Part shown: piece by piece, positions 25,454 through 34,614 of the stretch
How the letters are laid out: every line of letters begins with the position of its first letter
Numbering within the stretch: the stretch's first letter is position 1
Origin: Phycisphaerae bacterium
GTDB lineage: Bacteria; Planctomycetota; Phycisphaerae; UBA1845; PWPN01
NCBI GenBank assembly: GCA_030372985.1
Contig: JAUCQB010000009.1
Span: 1-52,924, forward strand
DNA length: 52,924 nucleotides
Direction of reading: 5' to 3'
Translations under genes and position numbers: made by a program
Notes under the pieces: generated by a model
What the model was told of the DNA's origin: nothing
The model's input: only the letters and a program-made list of their open reading frames with translations
The model's database searches: none

Positions 25454-27841
25454 TCAACCTTTGCGTCTGATTCGTGTGCCTTTCGGCGAGTCCTCGACCG
25501 CATAACCACTGGCGGCCAGCCGGTCGCGGATCTTGTCGGCGGCGGCGAAGTCGCCTTGCTTGCGGGCCAGGTCACGCTGACGAACGAGGTCTTCAATCTC
25601 CGGGGAGACCCGTGCGGGCGTCTCAGCCGTTGGCAGAATGCCGAGGGCTGCATCCACTGCCTGCAAAGCGGCCAGGACCTCTTTGGCGTCCTCCTGGAAG
25701 AGCCGCCCCTGGGTCATCAGGTAGTTGGTCTGACGGACCAGGCGAAAGAGTGCGGCGAGTGCGACGGATACGTTCACGTCATCAAACAGCGCTTCACGAA
25801 GCGACTCTTTCATCGCCAGTATCGAAGGCCCAAGCTCCGGAACGCGCGGGCCCGACGCAACCACCCCGGCCAGCTTGGCGACGCACTCGTCGAGCCTGCG
25901 GAGCGAAGCGGCGGCGGCATCGAGTCCTTCGTCCGTCAGTTCAAGAGGCTGTCGATAGTGCGCCTGAAGCAGAAAGAAGCGGATTTCGCGGGACGAGTAG
26001 CCCTTCTCGACCAGATCGCCAAGAGTGACGCAATTATCCTGCCCATAGGCCATCTTCTTGCCCTTGGCCAGCACCAGCTCCGAGTGCAGCCAGAAGCGGG
26101 CGGGCGACTCGCCGGTGAGTGCCCGGCTTTCGGCCAGCTCATTCTCATTGTGCGGGAACACAAGATCGGTTGCGGCCGTGTGGATGTCGAAGCGGTCGCC
26201 CAGTTTGGCCCGGGCCATGGCCGAGCACTGTACGTGCCAGCTCGGCCGGACGTTGCCCCAGTCGGTCTTGTGGCTCAGGCCTTTACGCATTTCCGCGAGT
26301 GTGCATCTCCGCATCAGCGTAAAGTCGCGGGGATCGTTCTTGTCGTACCGCTCGAGGTCGACGGTCGCCCCGATCCGGATCTTGCCGAGGTCTTTGCCCG
26401 ACAGCTCCCCGTAGGTCTCGACCCGGCTGATGTTGAAGTAGACCGAATGGTTCTTCTCGTAGGCGAAACCCCTCTCAACCAGCGACCGGGTCAGGTCGAC
26501 CATGTCGTCCACTGACTCGGACGCGCGAGAATAGGCGAACGCGGGCTTGATGCCCAGGGCACGCAGGTCCTCGTGGAACTCGGCCTCGTGCTGGGCGCAG
26601 AGTTCGGGCATGGGCCGACCGGTGCGTTCGGCTTCCTCGATGGTGTTGTCGTCGAAATCAGTGATCCCAACGACGTGCTCGACCTCGTAACCGGCGAACT
26701 CTAACGTGCGGCGGACAAGATCGGCCGCCAGCATTCGCCGCAGCACGCCGAGGTGCGGCCGGGCGTGAACCGTCGGACCGCAGGAATACATGGTGACCTT
26801 CATCCCGCCTGAGATCGGCTCGAAGGCCTCGTACTTGCCGGTCAGACTGTTGAAGAAGTGAACCTTCAGGGGCGCGACCTCCGGCTCGGCTACCTGGAAC
26901 AGCGTCGTCGACAGGTACCGCTCGCCGCCGTCCGGCAGGATGGCCACCACCACGCCGGCGTCAATGCTCGCCGCGATCTGGCATGCGACGTACATCGCCG
27001 CGCCCGAGCTCATGCCGACCAGAAGGCCTTCCTCCCGAGCCAGCCGGCGGGCCATCTCGTAGGCCGCGTCGTCCTCGATGTTCACCTTCTCGTCGATCGC
27101 CGGGCGATGATAAATGCCGGGGACGTAAGCTTCCTTGAGGTTCTTGAGTCCCTGGATGCGGTGCCCGAGATAGGGCTCGACGCCGATGACGCGAATCGCC
27201 GGGTTCAGCTCCTTCAATCGCTTGGAGCACCCGACCACCGTGCCGGTCGTGCCCATGCTCGCAACGAAGTGGGTGACCCGGCCTTGCGTCTGTGCCCAGA
27301 TCTCCGGAGCCGTCGTTTCGCAGTGCGCCAGTAGATTGGCGCGGTTGTTGTACTGGTCGGGCAAGAAGAATCGGTCGGGCTCCTCGGCGGCCAGCCCATA
27401 GGCTTTCTCGATGGCCCCATCGGTACCCTGGTCGGCCGGGGTCAAGAGGAACTCGGCCCCGAGGGCGGCCAGGATCTTTCGCCGCTCGACCGATACGCCC
27501 TCGCTCATGGCCAGCAGGATCGAATAGCCCTTGATGGCTGCCACCATGGCCAGCCCGATCCCCGTGTTCCCGGAGGTCGGCTCGAGAATCGTCTTGCCCC
27601 GCGTGAGCTGACCGCTTCGCTCGGCTTCTTCGATCATGTACAGGGCGATCCGGTCCTTGACCGAGCCCCCCGGGTTGACCCGCTCGAGCTTGGCGTAAAG
27701 TTCAACCTTCGGGTTGGGGTTCAGTCGGCGGATCGGTACCAGGGGCGTGTTGCCGATCAGTGAAAGCAGCCCCGGCCGTTCCGGCACATCGCGCTTGCCA
27801 GTGAACGCAGATTCCATCTTGCTGTCATTCTTCGCGGTCAT
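25454..27841 (-). CDS. Fusion of cysteine synthase and divergent cysteinyl-tRNA synthetase
   Basis: 795 residues. Residues ~22-330 are an O-acetylserine sulfhydrylase-type PLP enzyme: IGNTPLVPI, the PLP Lys in NPGGSVKDR (Lys62), the substrate loop PTSGNTG, and GTTGTVVG. Residues ~335-795 follow cysteinyl-tRNA synthetase end to end: start (YEAFEPISGG), zinc ligands Cys in SCGPTV, Cys in WHVQC, His and Glu in FPHNENE, and the C-terminal tail (KQGDFAAADKIRDRLAASG). The signature motifs are altered: HIGH is HLGV (about 360) and KMSKS is KMAYG (about 597). I know of no standard protein with this order. It could channel cysteine to a ligase, or the second half could act on another acceptor. The start at 27841 is chosen where CysK homology begins; the longer frame to 28207 is low-complexity and overlaps accA. 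Confidence 0.8.
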   Translation of the reverse strand: MTAKNDSKMESAFTGKRDVPERPGLLSLIGNTPLVPIRRLNPNPKVELYAKLERVNPGGSVKDRIALYMIEEAERSGQLTRGKTILEPTSGNTGIGLAMVAAIKGYSILLAMSEGVSVERRKILAALGAEFLLTPADQGTDGAIEKAYGLAAEEPDRFFLPDQYNNRANLLAHCETTAPEIWAQTQGRVTHFVASMGTTGTVVGCSKRLKELNPAIRVIGVEPYLGHRIQGLKNLKEAYVPGIYHRPAIDEKVNIEDDAAYEMARRLAREEGLLVGMSSGAAMYVACQIAASIDAGVVVAILPDGGERYLSTTLFQVAEPEVAPLKVHFFNSLTGKYEAFEPISGGMKVTMYSCGPTVHARPHLGVLRRMLAADLVRRTLEFAGYEVEHVVGITDFDDNTIEEAERTGRPMPELCAQHEAEFHEDLRALGIKPAFAYSRASESVDDMVDLTRSLVERGFAYEKNHSVYFNISRVETYGELSGKDLGKIRIGATVDLERYDKNDPRDFTLMRRCTLAEMRKGLSHKTDWGNVRPSWHVQCSAMARAKLGDRFDIHTAATDLVFPHNENELAESRALTGESPARFWLHSELVLAKGKKMAYGQDNCVTLGDLVEKGYSSREIRFFLLQAHYRQPLELTDEGLDAAAASLRRLDECVAKLAGVVASGPRVPELGPSILAMKESLREALFDDVNVSVALAALFRLVRQTNYLMTQGRLFQEDAKEVLAALQAVDAALGILPTAETPARVSPEIEDLVRQRDLARKQGDFAAADKIRDRLAASGYAVEDSPKGTRIRRKG

Positions 27842-27983
27842 AACCACGCAATCGTACCGCATTCGGAACGCAAGGTCATCTGCCTCTTCAGCGCTGCGTT
27901 GTGCCGTGGGCTTGTTATTTGCCGCCAAAGCAGGGACCCAAGAGGGGCATGGCGGCGTCAATATTGAAGAAGTCTCGATCCTC

Positions 27984-29138
27984 TCAGCCGACCGCGTCGG
28001 CAACTTCGCTCTTGCGGCGGTCGGCGAGGCGGGATCGGCTGCCGGCATTCTGGCCGTTGCCGGACGAGCCGTTACCGTTTCCGTTGCCGGCCGCGGTGCG
28101 GCTGCGAGATCGCGGCAACGTTTTCGGCGCGTTGATGTTCTCGAAGAAACTGCCGATGCTTCGCCATCGTTCGTAGCGGCGTTTGAGCAGAGTATCCAGG
28201 CGAACACGTTTCAGTTCGCGGAGGGTCTCGCTCACGTGCTGCTCGAAGGTTGCGATCATGGCTGAGGGGTTGCGATGGCCGCCGCCGAGCGGCTCGGGCA
28301 GAATCTTGTCGATCAGGTCGAGTTTCTTGAGGTCCTGGGCGGTGAGTTTGAGGTGCCGGGCGGCCTCGGCCACCTGCTCGGTGCTCTTCCAGAGGATGGC
28401 CGCACAACCTTCAGGCGTGATCACCGAGTAGTAGGCGTGCTCGAACATCGCCAGCCGATCGGTCACGCCGATGCCCAATGCCCCGCCGCTGCCGCCTTCA
28501 CCGATGACCACCCCGACGATCGGCACGCGCAAACGGGACATCTCCATCAGATTCACGGCGATCGCCTGGGCGATTCCGCGTTCTTCGGCCTTGTCGCCGG
28601 GATAGGCCCCCTGGGTATCGATGACGGTCACGACCGGGAGCCTGAACTTCTCGGCCAGCTTCATTTTCAGAAGGGCCTTGCGGTACCCCTCCGGGTGCGG
28701 GCAGCCGAAGTTGCGTTCGATCTTCTCCTTGGTCTCGCGGCCCTTGTCGTGGCCGACGATCATGACCTTCTGACCGCCAATCCGGCCGAAGCCGGTGACG
28801 ATGGCCTTGTCGTTCCCGAAACAGCGGTCGCCGCTCAGTTCACAGAAGTCCTTGACACAGCCGTCGATATAATCACGCAGACCAGGCCGGCGGGGGTGGC
28901 GGGCAACCAGGACCGTCTCCCACGGGGTCAGCCGGGCGTAAGTCCGGCGCATCATGCTCTCGAGGGTGGTCCGCAGTTCTTTCAGTTCTACGGAAAGATC
29001 TCGCTGGGTGGTGTTCTGAACGCCCTCCAGTTCGGCGATTTCCCGCTCGATCCGCAACAGGGGCTTTTCGAACTCCAGCATGGCCCCTGGAGTGGAGAGC
29101 ATGTCACCGGCTGGACGTACTCCGGAGAGTGTGCTCAT
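27984..29138 (-). CDS. accA: Acetyl-CoA carboxylase carboxyltransferase, alpha subunit
   Basis: 384 residues, cytoplasmic, first committed step of fatty acid synthesis (transfer of carboxyl from biotin to acetyl-CoA, with AccD). Recognised by LEFEKPLLRIEREIAEL, then ELSGDRCFGNDKAIVTGFGR, GCPHPEGYRKALLKMKLAEK and VITPEGCAAILWK, all hallmark AccA segments. EGGSGGALGIGV carries the oxyanion-hole glycines. It is longer than the usual ~320 residues: the last ~50 are low-complexity Ser/Gly/Asn/Arg (NGNGNGSSGNGQNAG), likely a disordered tail. The start has AAGGA five bases upstream. It lies upstream of the cysteine fusion gene on the same strand, 142 bases away. Confidence 0.95.
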   Translation of the reverse strand: MSTLSGVRPAGDMLSTPGAMLEFEKPLLRIEREIAELEGVQNTTQRDLSVELKELRTTLESMMRRTYARLTPWETVLVARHPRRPGLRDYIDGCVKDFCELSGDRCFGNDKAIVTGFGRIGGQKVMIVGHDKGRETKEKIERNFGCPHPEGYRKALLKMKLAEKFRLPVVTVIDTQGAYPGDKAEERGIAQAIAVNLMEMSRLRVPIVGVVIGEGGSGGALGIGVTDRLAMFEHAYYSVITPEGCAAILWKSTEQVAEAARHLKLTAQDLKKLDLIDKILPEPLGGGHRNPSAMIATFEQHVSETLRELKRVRLDTLLKRRYERWRSIGSFFENINAPKTLPRSRSRTAAGNGNGNGSSGNGQNAGSRSRLADRRKSEVADAVG

Positions 29139-29312
29139 GGTATCCTTTGCTCAGTTTCTCAGCCCAGGCTTCGCCGCAGTCCGCGCCACCCGCGGCCAAC
29201 GCCCCGGGCACAGAAGTCATAGGGTATCATTTCGGCCAGACGAAGCAAGGATCATTTGACGAAAGCCCTGCTTCGCGGCTACAGTAGGTCCACCTGGAGG
29301 CGCCCCATACAC

Positions 29313-30209
29313 GTGCACAAGATCATTGATATAAAGAACTTAGACCAAATATCGATCATCGGTGTGGGCTTGTTGGGCGGGTCGATCGGACTGGCTCTTC
29401 GCGCGGCCGGCTTTGGCGGCCGGCGCATCGGCGTCGGACGCCGGGCCTCGTCCCTTCAGAAAGCCCTCGATTGCGATGCCGTGGACGCCGTGACCCAGGA
29501 CATCGCCAAGGGGGTGTCCGGGTCGCAACTGGTCATCTTGTGCACGCCGGTTGGTCATCTCGATGGGCTGTTTGCCCGGATGGCCCAGGCGCTGGCCCCC
29601 GGAACATACGTGACGGATGTCGCCAGTACGAAAGCTCAAGTCGTCCGGATGGCCGAGCGGATTCTGCCTGTATCGACTCGCTTTGTCGGCTCGCATCCCA
29701 TGGCGGGTTCCGAGAAAACCGGCGTCGGATTCGCCCGTGCGGATCTGTTCCAGTTGTCGACCTGCATCCTGACCCCGACCGGCCGAACGAAGCCCGCCAC
29801 TGTCCGGTGGATGCGCAGGTTCTGGGAGGCCCTCGGATGCCGTACTGTGGTGACCAGCCCCGACCAACACGACAAGCTGCTGGCTCGGGTCAGCCACCTG
29901 CCCCACGCCGTCGCCGCCGCCCTGGTGAGCCTGGCGGTTCCTGACTCGGCCATCGATCTCGCGGGCCCGGGGTTTGCCGACGCAACTCGAATCGCCGGCG
30001 GCGATGCGGCCATGTGGACCGACATCTTCAGGACCAACCGCCAGGCCATACTGCAAGCCATCGATCAACTCGTTGCCGAGTTGCACTCCTTTCGTCAGAA
30101 ACTCGATCGCGATGACGCCGAGGCCATCATGAAATGGCTGACCGCCAGCCGGGAGGCCCGCGACGAGTGGATCTCGAGGCGTTACAGGAAGAAGGTATTA
30201 CCTCCATGA
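29313..30209 (+). CDS. tyrA: Prephenate dehydrogenase
   Basis: About 298 residues. It oxidatively decarboxylates prephenate (or arogenate) in tyrosine synthesis using NAD(P). The N-terminal Rossmann fold has ISIIGVGLLGGSIG (GxGxxG) and is followed by LVILCTPVG and VTDVASTKAQV. The substrate segment is GSHPMAGSEKTG, with His and Ser/Lys positions conserved in the family, and the helical C-terminal dimerisation domain contains RVSHLPHAVAAAL. I prefer GTG 29313, where homology begins and GGAGG lies upstream. A TTG at 29256 would add 19 residues. Its stop overlaps the purL start by four bases (ATGA), so the two are translationally coupled. Confidence 0.9.
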   Translation: MHKIIDIKNLDQISIIGVGLLGGSIGLALRAAGFGGRRIGVGRRASSLQKALDCDAVDAVTQDIAKGVSGSQLVILCTPVGHLDGLFARMAQALAPGTYVTDVASTKAQVVRMAERILPVSTRFVGSHPMAGSEKTGVGFARADLFQLSTCILTPTGRTKPATVRWMRRFWEALGCRTVVTSPDQHDKLLARVSHLPHAVAAALVSLAVPDSAIDLAGPGFADATRIAGGDAAMWTDIFRTNRQAILQAIDQLVAELHSFRQKLDRDDAEAIMKWLTASREARDEWISRRYRKKVLPP

Positions 30210-33200
30210 GTGAACAAACCGCCCCAGCCCTCTGGCGGATCACCGTTTCACCCAAGCGAGCGGAACTTGACTCCCACGGGGCCGCCATGCTCCGCGACAT
30301 CCGCGAACTGGGGCTCCCGCACGTTCGGGCCGTGGCGTCCGGCCGGCTTTTCCTGATCGAGACTGATCTTCCGGAGGCTGTCCTGGAGCAGATTGCCTCT
30401 TCGCTGTTGGCCGATCCCATTACCGAATCGTACCGCCTGCATCGCGGCGGCGACGAGCGAGGTCCGGCCAATCGCAACTCGGATTGCGAGGTGGAGGTCC
30501 ACCTCAAGGGCGGGGTGATGGATCCCGTCGCGGCTTCGACCCTGGCAGCGGTGACCGACATGGGCATCGACACCCGTGCCCTGGCCATCTCGACGGCGAG
30601 GCTGTATCGCCTCCAGGGGCTTGCGAACCTCGAAGAGCTTGAGTTTGTCGCCCGGCGGCTGTTCTACAACGACTGCATTGAGGAGGCCTACCTCAGCGGC
30701 TTCGAGCGGCACGACCCGCGGCCGCAGCGTCTGCCCGTGGCACCGAAACGGGCTTTCGAGCTGCGCCACGTGCCGCTGCGCGACCTCGACGACGCGGCCC
30801 TGCGCAAACTCTCCCGCGAGGCCCATCTCTTCCTGTCGCTCGAAGAGATGAAGACCATCCAGAGCCACTATCGCCGGCTCCAACGCGATCCCACGGATCT
30901 CGAGCTGGAGATGGTCGCCCAGACCTGGAGCGAGCACTGCGTGCACAAGACGCTCAAAAGCGCGGTTCGGTATCGCGGGGCGGCGTTTCCGAAGACGTCT
31001 TTGGCATCCCAGAAAACGCTGCCGGACGGCACGGTCGAGGTGTCTTACGAGAATCTGTTGCGCGACACCGTCGCCCGGGCGACCAACGACCTCACCAGCA
31101 GCGGCCGGGTGACCTGGTGCCTCTCGGTGTTCAAGGACAATGCGGGCGTCATCGAGTTCGACAAGGATGATGCGGTCGCCTTCAAGGTGGAGACGCACAA
31201 CCACCCGTCGGCCATCGAACCTTACGGCGGGGCGGCCACCGGCATCGGCGGCTGCATCCGCGATGTCATGGGCGTCGGGCTGGGGGCCAAGCCGATTGCC
31301 AACACGGACATCTTCTGCGTCGGCCGGCCCGACTTCCCGATGAAGTGGCTGCCCAAGGGCGTGCTCCACCCGCGGCGGATTCTCAAGGGCATCGTCGCCG
31401 GTGTTCGCGACTACGGCAACCGCATGGGCATCCCCACGGTCAACGGTGCCGTCGTTTTCGACAACCGCTATCTCGGCAACCCGCTGGTGTTCTGCGGCTG
31501 CGTCGGGCTGATGCCGAACCGCTGTATCGAGAAGCAGCCGAACCCCGGCGATCTGATCGTGGTCATCGGCGGACGCACCGGTCGCGACGGCATCCACGGC
31601 GCGACGTTCTCATCCTCCGAGCTGACCGATACACACGCCGACGAGTTTTCTCACGCCGTGCAGATCGGCGATGCCATCACCGAAAAGAAGGTGCTCGATG
31701 CGATGATGCGGGCCCGCGACCATGAGGACGGCTGCCTCTACACCGCAACGACCGACTGCGGGGCGGGCGGATTGAGCAGCGCGGTCGGCGAGATGGGCGA
31801 GAAGCTCGGAGCCGACGTCGAGCTGTCGAAGGTGCCGCTCAAGTACGCCGGCCTGCGATATGACGAGATCTGGATCAGCGAAGCCCAGGAACGGATGGTG
31901 CTGGCCGTTCCGCCGGGCAATTGGGAGAAGGTGCGGACCATCTGTGAGGCCGAGAACGTTGAGGCCACAGTCATCGGCACATTCCGCAACGACGGGCGCC
32001 TGATCATCCAATACGACGGCAAGCAGGTCGGCGATATCGATGCCCGGTTTTTGCACGGTGGTGTTCCGAAGACGCGCAGAGAAGCGACGTGGAAACCCGC
32101 GGTATCAGGCGCGACCCCCCTCGATCCCCCCTTGGCAAGGGGGGAAGGAGTGATGGGTGCCATGCCCACGGCTTTGCGTGGGCATGCCAACATGCCCGAC
32201 GCCCGCGAGTTTCTCCTGAGCCGTCTGTCGGATCTCAACACCGCCAGCAAGGAATGGATCATCCGTCAGTACGATCACGAGGTGCAGGGGGCCAGCGCGG
32301 TCAAGTCGTTGGTGGGCCCCGGCCTGGGGCCGTCGGACGCGGCGGTACTGCGGCCGAGGCTGTCCAGCGACAAAGGCATCGTTCTGGCCAACGGCATCTG
32401 CCCGTCGCTGAGTGACGTCGATCCCTATTGGATGGCGGTTGCGGCCATCGACGAGGCGCTTCGCAACGTGATCTGCGTCGGCGGCGATCCGAATCGCACG
32501 GCCATCCTGGATAACTTCTGCTGGGGCAACTGCGAAGATCCGCAAACGATGGGCGCATTGGTCCGCGCCTGCCAGGCCTGCTACGACGCGGCCGTCGCCT
32601 TCGGTACGCCGTTCATCTCCGGCAAAGACTCGCTCAACAACGAGTTCGCCCTCGACGCCAACGATGCGAAGCAACTCGGCGAAATGATGCCGCTGTTCAA
32701 CAACCGCATCCGCATCCCCGAGACACTGCTGATCAGCGCGATGAGCGTGATCGAGGACGTCAAACGATGCGTAACCATGGACGCCAAGCCCGCCGACGAG
32801 CCGACGCCGTTCTTCTACGTCGGGCTGAAGGCCCGGCAGTGGCCGGAGGTCAGCATAAGCGACGCGGCCGGTCTGCACGCGGCGGTCAGCGGACTCATTC
32901 GATCGGGCAAGGTCCTGGCCGCCCACGATTGCAGCGACGGCGGCATTCTGCAGGCTCTGGCCGAGATGGCCTTTGCCGGCCAGTGCGGCATTGAGGCGAC
33001 GTTCACCGATCTGTGCCCCTTCTCGCCCGGCACCAGCGGGTACATTGTGCAGACGCCCGAGTCGGCGGCGGACGAGGTTGCCCGAATCGCCGAACAGCAC
33101 GGGGGCATCGTCGCCCGGCGAATCGCCACGACGGCTCGCTCCGACAAGCTGACCTGGAGCGCCGGTGATCGCCGGAGCGAGGTCCTGCTGGCCGATCTGG

Positions 33201-33232
33201 CCAAGGCGTGGCGGTCGGGTCTGAATGGGTGA
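30206..33232 (+). CDS. purL: Phosphoribosylformylglycinamidine synthase with fused PurS-like domains
   Basis: 1008 residues. It makes FGAM from FGAR, glutamine-derived ammonia and ATP in purine synthesis. Residues ~8-95 and ~100-175 look like two PurS-like domains: both carry a strand ending in short acidic motifs (RLFLIETDLPE, ARLYRLQGLAN). The PurL core then starts with LEMVAQTWSEHCVHK and VETHNHPSAIEPYGGAATGIGG and continues with YTATTDCGAGGLSSAVGEMG. The C-terminal half carries VCVGGDPNRTAILDNFCWGN and ISGKDSLNNE. There is no PurQ glutaminase domain, so a separate PurQ is expected. A palindromic insertion sits in frame at 32126-32186 in a loop between the two halves. Its start overlaps tyrA by four bases. 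Confidence 0.92.
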   Translation: MSEQTAPALWRITVSPKRAELDSHGAAMLRDIRELGLPHVRAVASGRLFLIETDLPEAVLEQIASSLLADPITESYRLHRGGDERGPANRNSDCEVEVHLKGGVMDPVAASTLAAVTDMGIDTRALAISTARLYRLQGLANLEELEFVARRLFYNDCIEEAYLSGFERHDPRPQRLPVAPKRAFELRHVPLRDLDDAALRKLSREAHLFLSLEEMKTIQSHYRRLQRDPTDLELEMVAQTWSEHCVHKTLKSAVRYRGAAFPKTSLASQKTLPDGTVEVSYENLLRDTVARATNDLTSSGRVTWCLSVFKDNAGVIEFDKDDAVAFKVETHNHPSAIEPYGGAATGIGGCIRDVMGVGLGAKPIANTDIFCVGRPDFPMKWLPKGVLHPRRILKGIVAGVRDYGNRMGIPTVNGAVVFDNRYLGNPLVFCGCVGLMPNRCIEKQPNPGDLIVVIGGRTGRDGIHGATFSSSELTDTHADEFSHAVQIGDAITEKKVLDAMMRARDHEDGCLYTATTDCGAGGLSSAVGEMGEKLGADVELSKVPLKYAGLRYDEIWISEAQERMVLAVPPGNWEKVRTICEAENVEATVIGTFRNDGRLIIQYDGKQVGDIDARFLHGGVPKTRREATWKPAVSGATPLDPPLARGEGVMGAMPTALRGHANMPDAREFLLSRLSDLNTASKEWIIRQYDHEVQGASAVKSLVGPGLGPSDAAVLRPRLSSDKGIVLANGICPSLSDVDPYWMAVAAIDEALRNVICVGGDPNRTAILDNFCWGNCEDPQTMGALVRACQACYDAAVAFGTPFISGKDSLNNEFALDANDAKQLGEMMPLFNNRIRIPETLLISAMSVIEDVKRCVTMDAKPADEPTPFFYVGLKARQWPEVSISDAAGLHAAVSGLIRSGKVLAAHDCSDGGILQALAEMAFAGQCGIEATFTDLCPFSPGTSGYIVQTPESAADEVARIAEQHGGIVARRIATTARSDKLTWSAGDRRSEVLLADLAKAWRSGLNG
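32126..32186. repeat. Two palindromes inserted in frame in purL
   Basis: The first, 32126-32144, is CCCCCCTTG-G-CAAGGGGGG. The second, 32161-32186, is CATGCCCACG-GCTTTG-CGTGGGCATG. Both are perfect hairpins with no relation to PurL coding constraint. They encode a linker (PLDPPLARGEG, then MPTALRGHANM) absent from ordinary PurL. The first is the type of G/C-run palindrome dispersed in many bacterial genomes. Confidence 0.6.
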
Positions 33233-33417
33233 GAACAGAGTGGTCAGCCAGACAGGTGGAAGGTATTTGACTGCGGCAGCGGGTCGGTTTCAATCCAGTA
33301 GTCCGACAAGCTCCTCAACCTGCCACGCATGATCCGAAATCCCAGCCGCCATCGTTATCCTCCAAGTCCGGTCGGGTCGTGGCATGTGGATGGGACCTGA
33401 GCCGGAACAAAAGAGCC

Positions 33418-34614
33418 TTATGGACTGGCCGCGTCGGCGGTAGACGATGCGCTGGGCTTGTCCGGAAACCGCAGGAACTCCGCGCCGGTTTCTTCCGGTT
33501 TCATTCCCTGCTCGGTCGCGACTTTCCTCAAGCCCGCCAGCATCTGCTCCCATTGATCCGACCGGGCCAAGGCAACGACATCGCGGTGGAATGCGACGCC
33601 CATCTCGTCAATCGGCCGGATCATCTGCTTGTATTCCTGGTCGAGCCGGAACACCCACGGCTCCAGCGGCTGCCCGGAACATCGCCACTTCAGCCGGTGG
33701 CGCACCCGGTTGGCCAGCAGCCTGGCTTTCCACTCCGTGGTCATGATCACGGCGGCCTTCTCGCAATACTCCTCGAGCAGCTTTCGGCCTGCCGTCTTCT
33801 GAGCATCGTCGAACCTCAAAACCTCGACGCATTGGTTGAGGAACCACTCCCACTCCATGCCGCTCCGCCGGCTCACTTCCCACCGGACCTCGCGTTCGGC
33901 CTCGATGTATTCCTTGGTCTGGCCCGACTTCTCCGCAGCGATGTCATCTTCGTCGATGCCGTCCAGCAGGCCTTCATCCGGCCTGACTTCGCCCCGAGAC
34001 CAGCGATCCATCTTCTCCTGGAAGCGCCGGGTCATCTCGAGCGTTTCCTGCGTGTGTTTTGTCATCTGCCGCAGCTCGTCTTCGGGCGTGACCTGGCGGG
34101 CGTCATCCAGAAACCCTTGCCAGAACTCCTGGAAGAGCTTGACTCCGGGCGAGACCTTCCGGCTGACCTCACGGGCCGCGTCAGCGTCGAATGTCGTGGT
34201 GTGGGCCTTGTCTCTGTCCGGCAGATTGCCCTCGGCTTCCTGCGACAAGGTCGTTTCGTACAGGCATTCGATGGCGACGACCGCCTCCTGCCCGTGCTTT
34301 TCCTTCATGTCCCAGAGGCGGCGCTCGAGCAGTTCGGCGAGCTTGTCTCGGTTCGGGTCATCCGAAAACTCGCTCGCGATGACCCGGGCCATGCCTTTTG
34401 CCATTTTCGGTGTAAACCGCAGCCCCCCCTGCGTCGGCCTCATGATTTCCTCGCCGGGTGCCGCCGTCGCCGCGGGCTCAGATGGCGGGGGCCCTTCTGT
34501 CCGGACTTCGGCCGCCGGTGCGGTGTTCTCCTGGTCGACGAGGCTCTCCTGGGCAAGTCCCACAACCGGCCCAACAACCAGGAACAGTGAGGCCAACGTC
34601 GCTGCAACTCTCAT
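33418..34614 (-). CDS. Secreted protein of unknown family, paralogue of the upstream gene
   Basis: 398 residues with a Sec signal (LASLFLVVGPVVGLAQ), then an acidic/Pro linker. From about residue 60 it is highly charged and helical, with long runs likely to form coiled coils (RQMTKHTQETLEMTRRFQEKM, KSGQTKEYIEAEREV). The segment LRFTPKMAKGMARV has a clear counterpart, LRFTPGMARATGAI, in the next gene upstream, and both end with a similar helical domain, so they are diverged duplicates. The start overlaps the previous stop by four bases (ATGA), so both are made from one transcript. I do not recognise the family. Helical periplasmic scaffold or regulator is a guess. Confidence 0.6.
   Translation of the reverse strand: MRVAATLASLFLVVGPVVGLAQESLVDQENTAPAAEVRTEGPPPSEPAATAAPGEEIMRPTQGGLRFTPKMAKGMARVIASEFSDDPNRDKLAELLERRLWDMKEKHGQEAVVAIECLYETTLSQEAEGNLPDRDKAHTTTFDADAAREVSRKVSPGVKLFQEFWQGFLDDARQVTPEDELRQMTKHTQETLEMTRRFQEKMDRWSRGEVRPDEGLLDGIDEDDIAAEKSGQTKEYIEAEREVRWEVSRRSGMEWEWFLNQCVEVLRFDDAQKTAGRKLLEEYCEKAAVIMTTEWKARLLANRVRHRLKWRCSGQPLEPWVFRLDQEYKQMIRPIDEMGVAFHRDVVALARSDQWEQMLAGLRKVATEQGMKPEETGAEFLRFPDKPSASSTADAASP

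Noticed and set aside
25148..26515. A long plus-strand open frame antisense to the cysteine fusion gene
   Set aside because: Its early part is translated tRNA sequence (EVVSSNLVGS) and the rest mirrors the codon pattern of the minus-strand gene. High GC leaves such frames open.
27842..28207. Extension of the cysteine fusion protein by 122 residues
   Set aside because: The extra part is Ala/Arg/Thr low complexity, overlaps the accA tail and has no homology to cysteine synthase N-termini.
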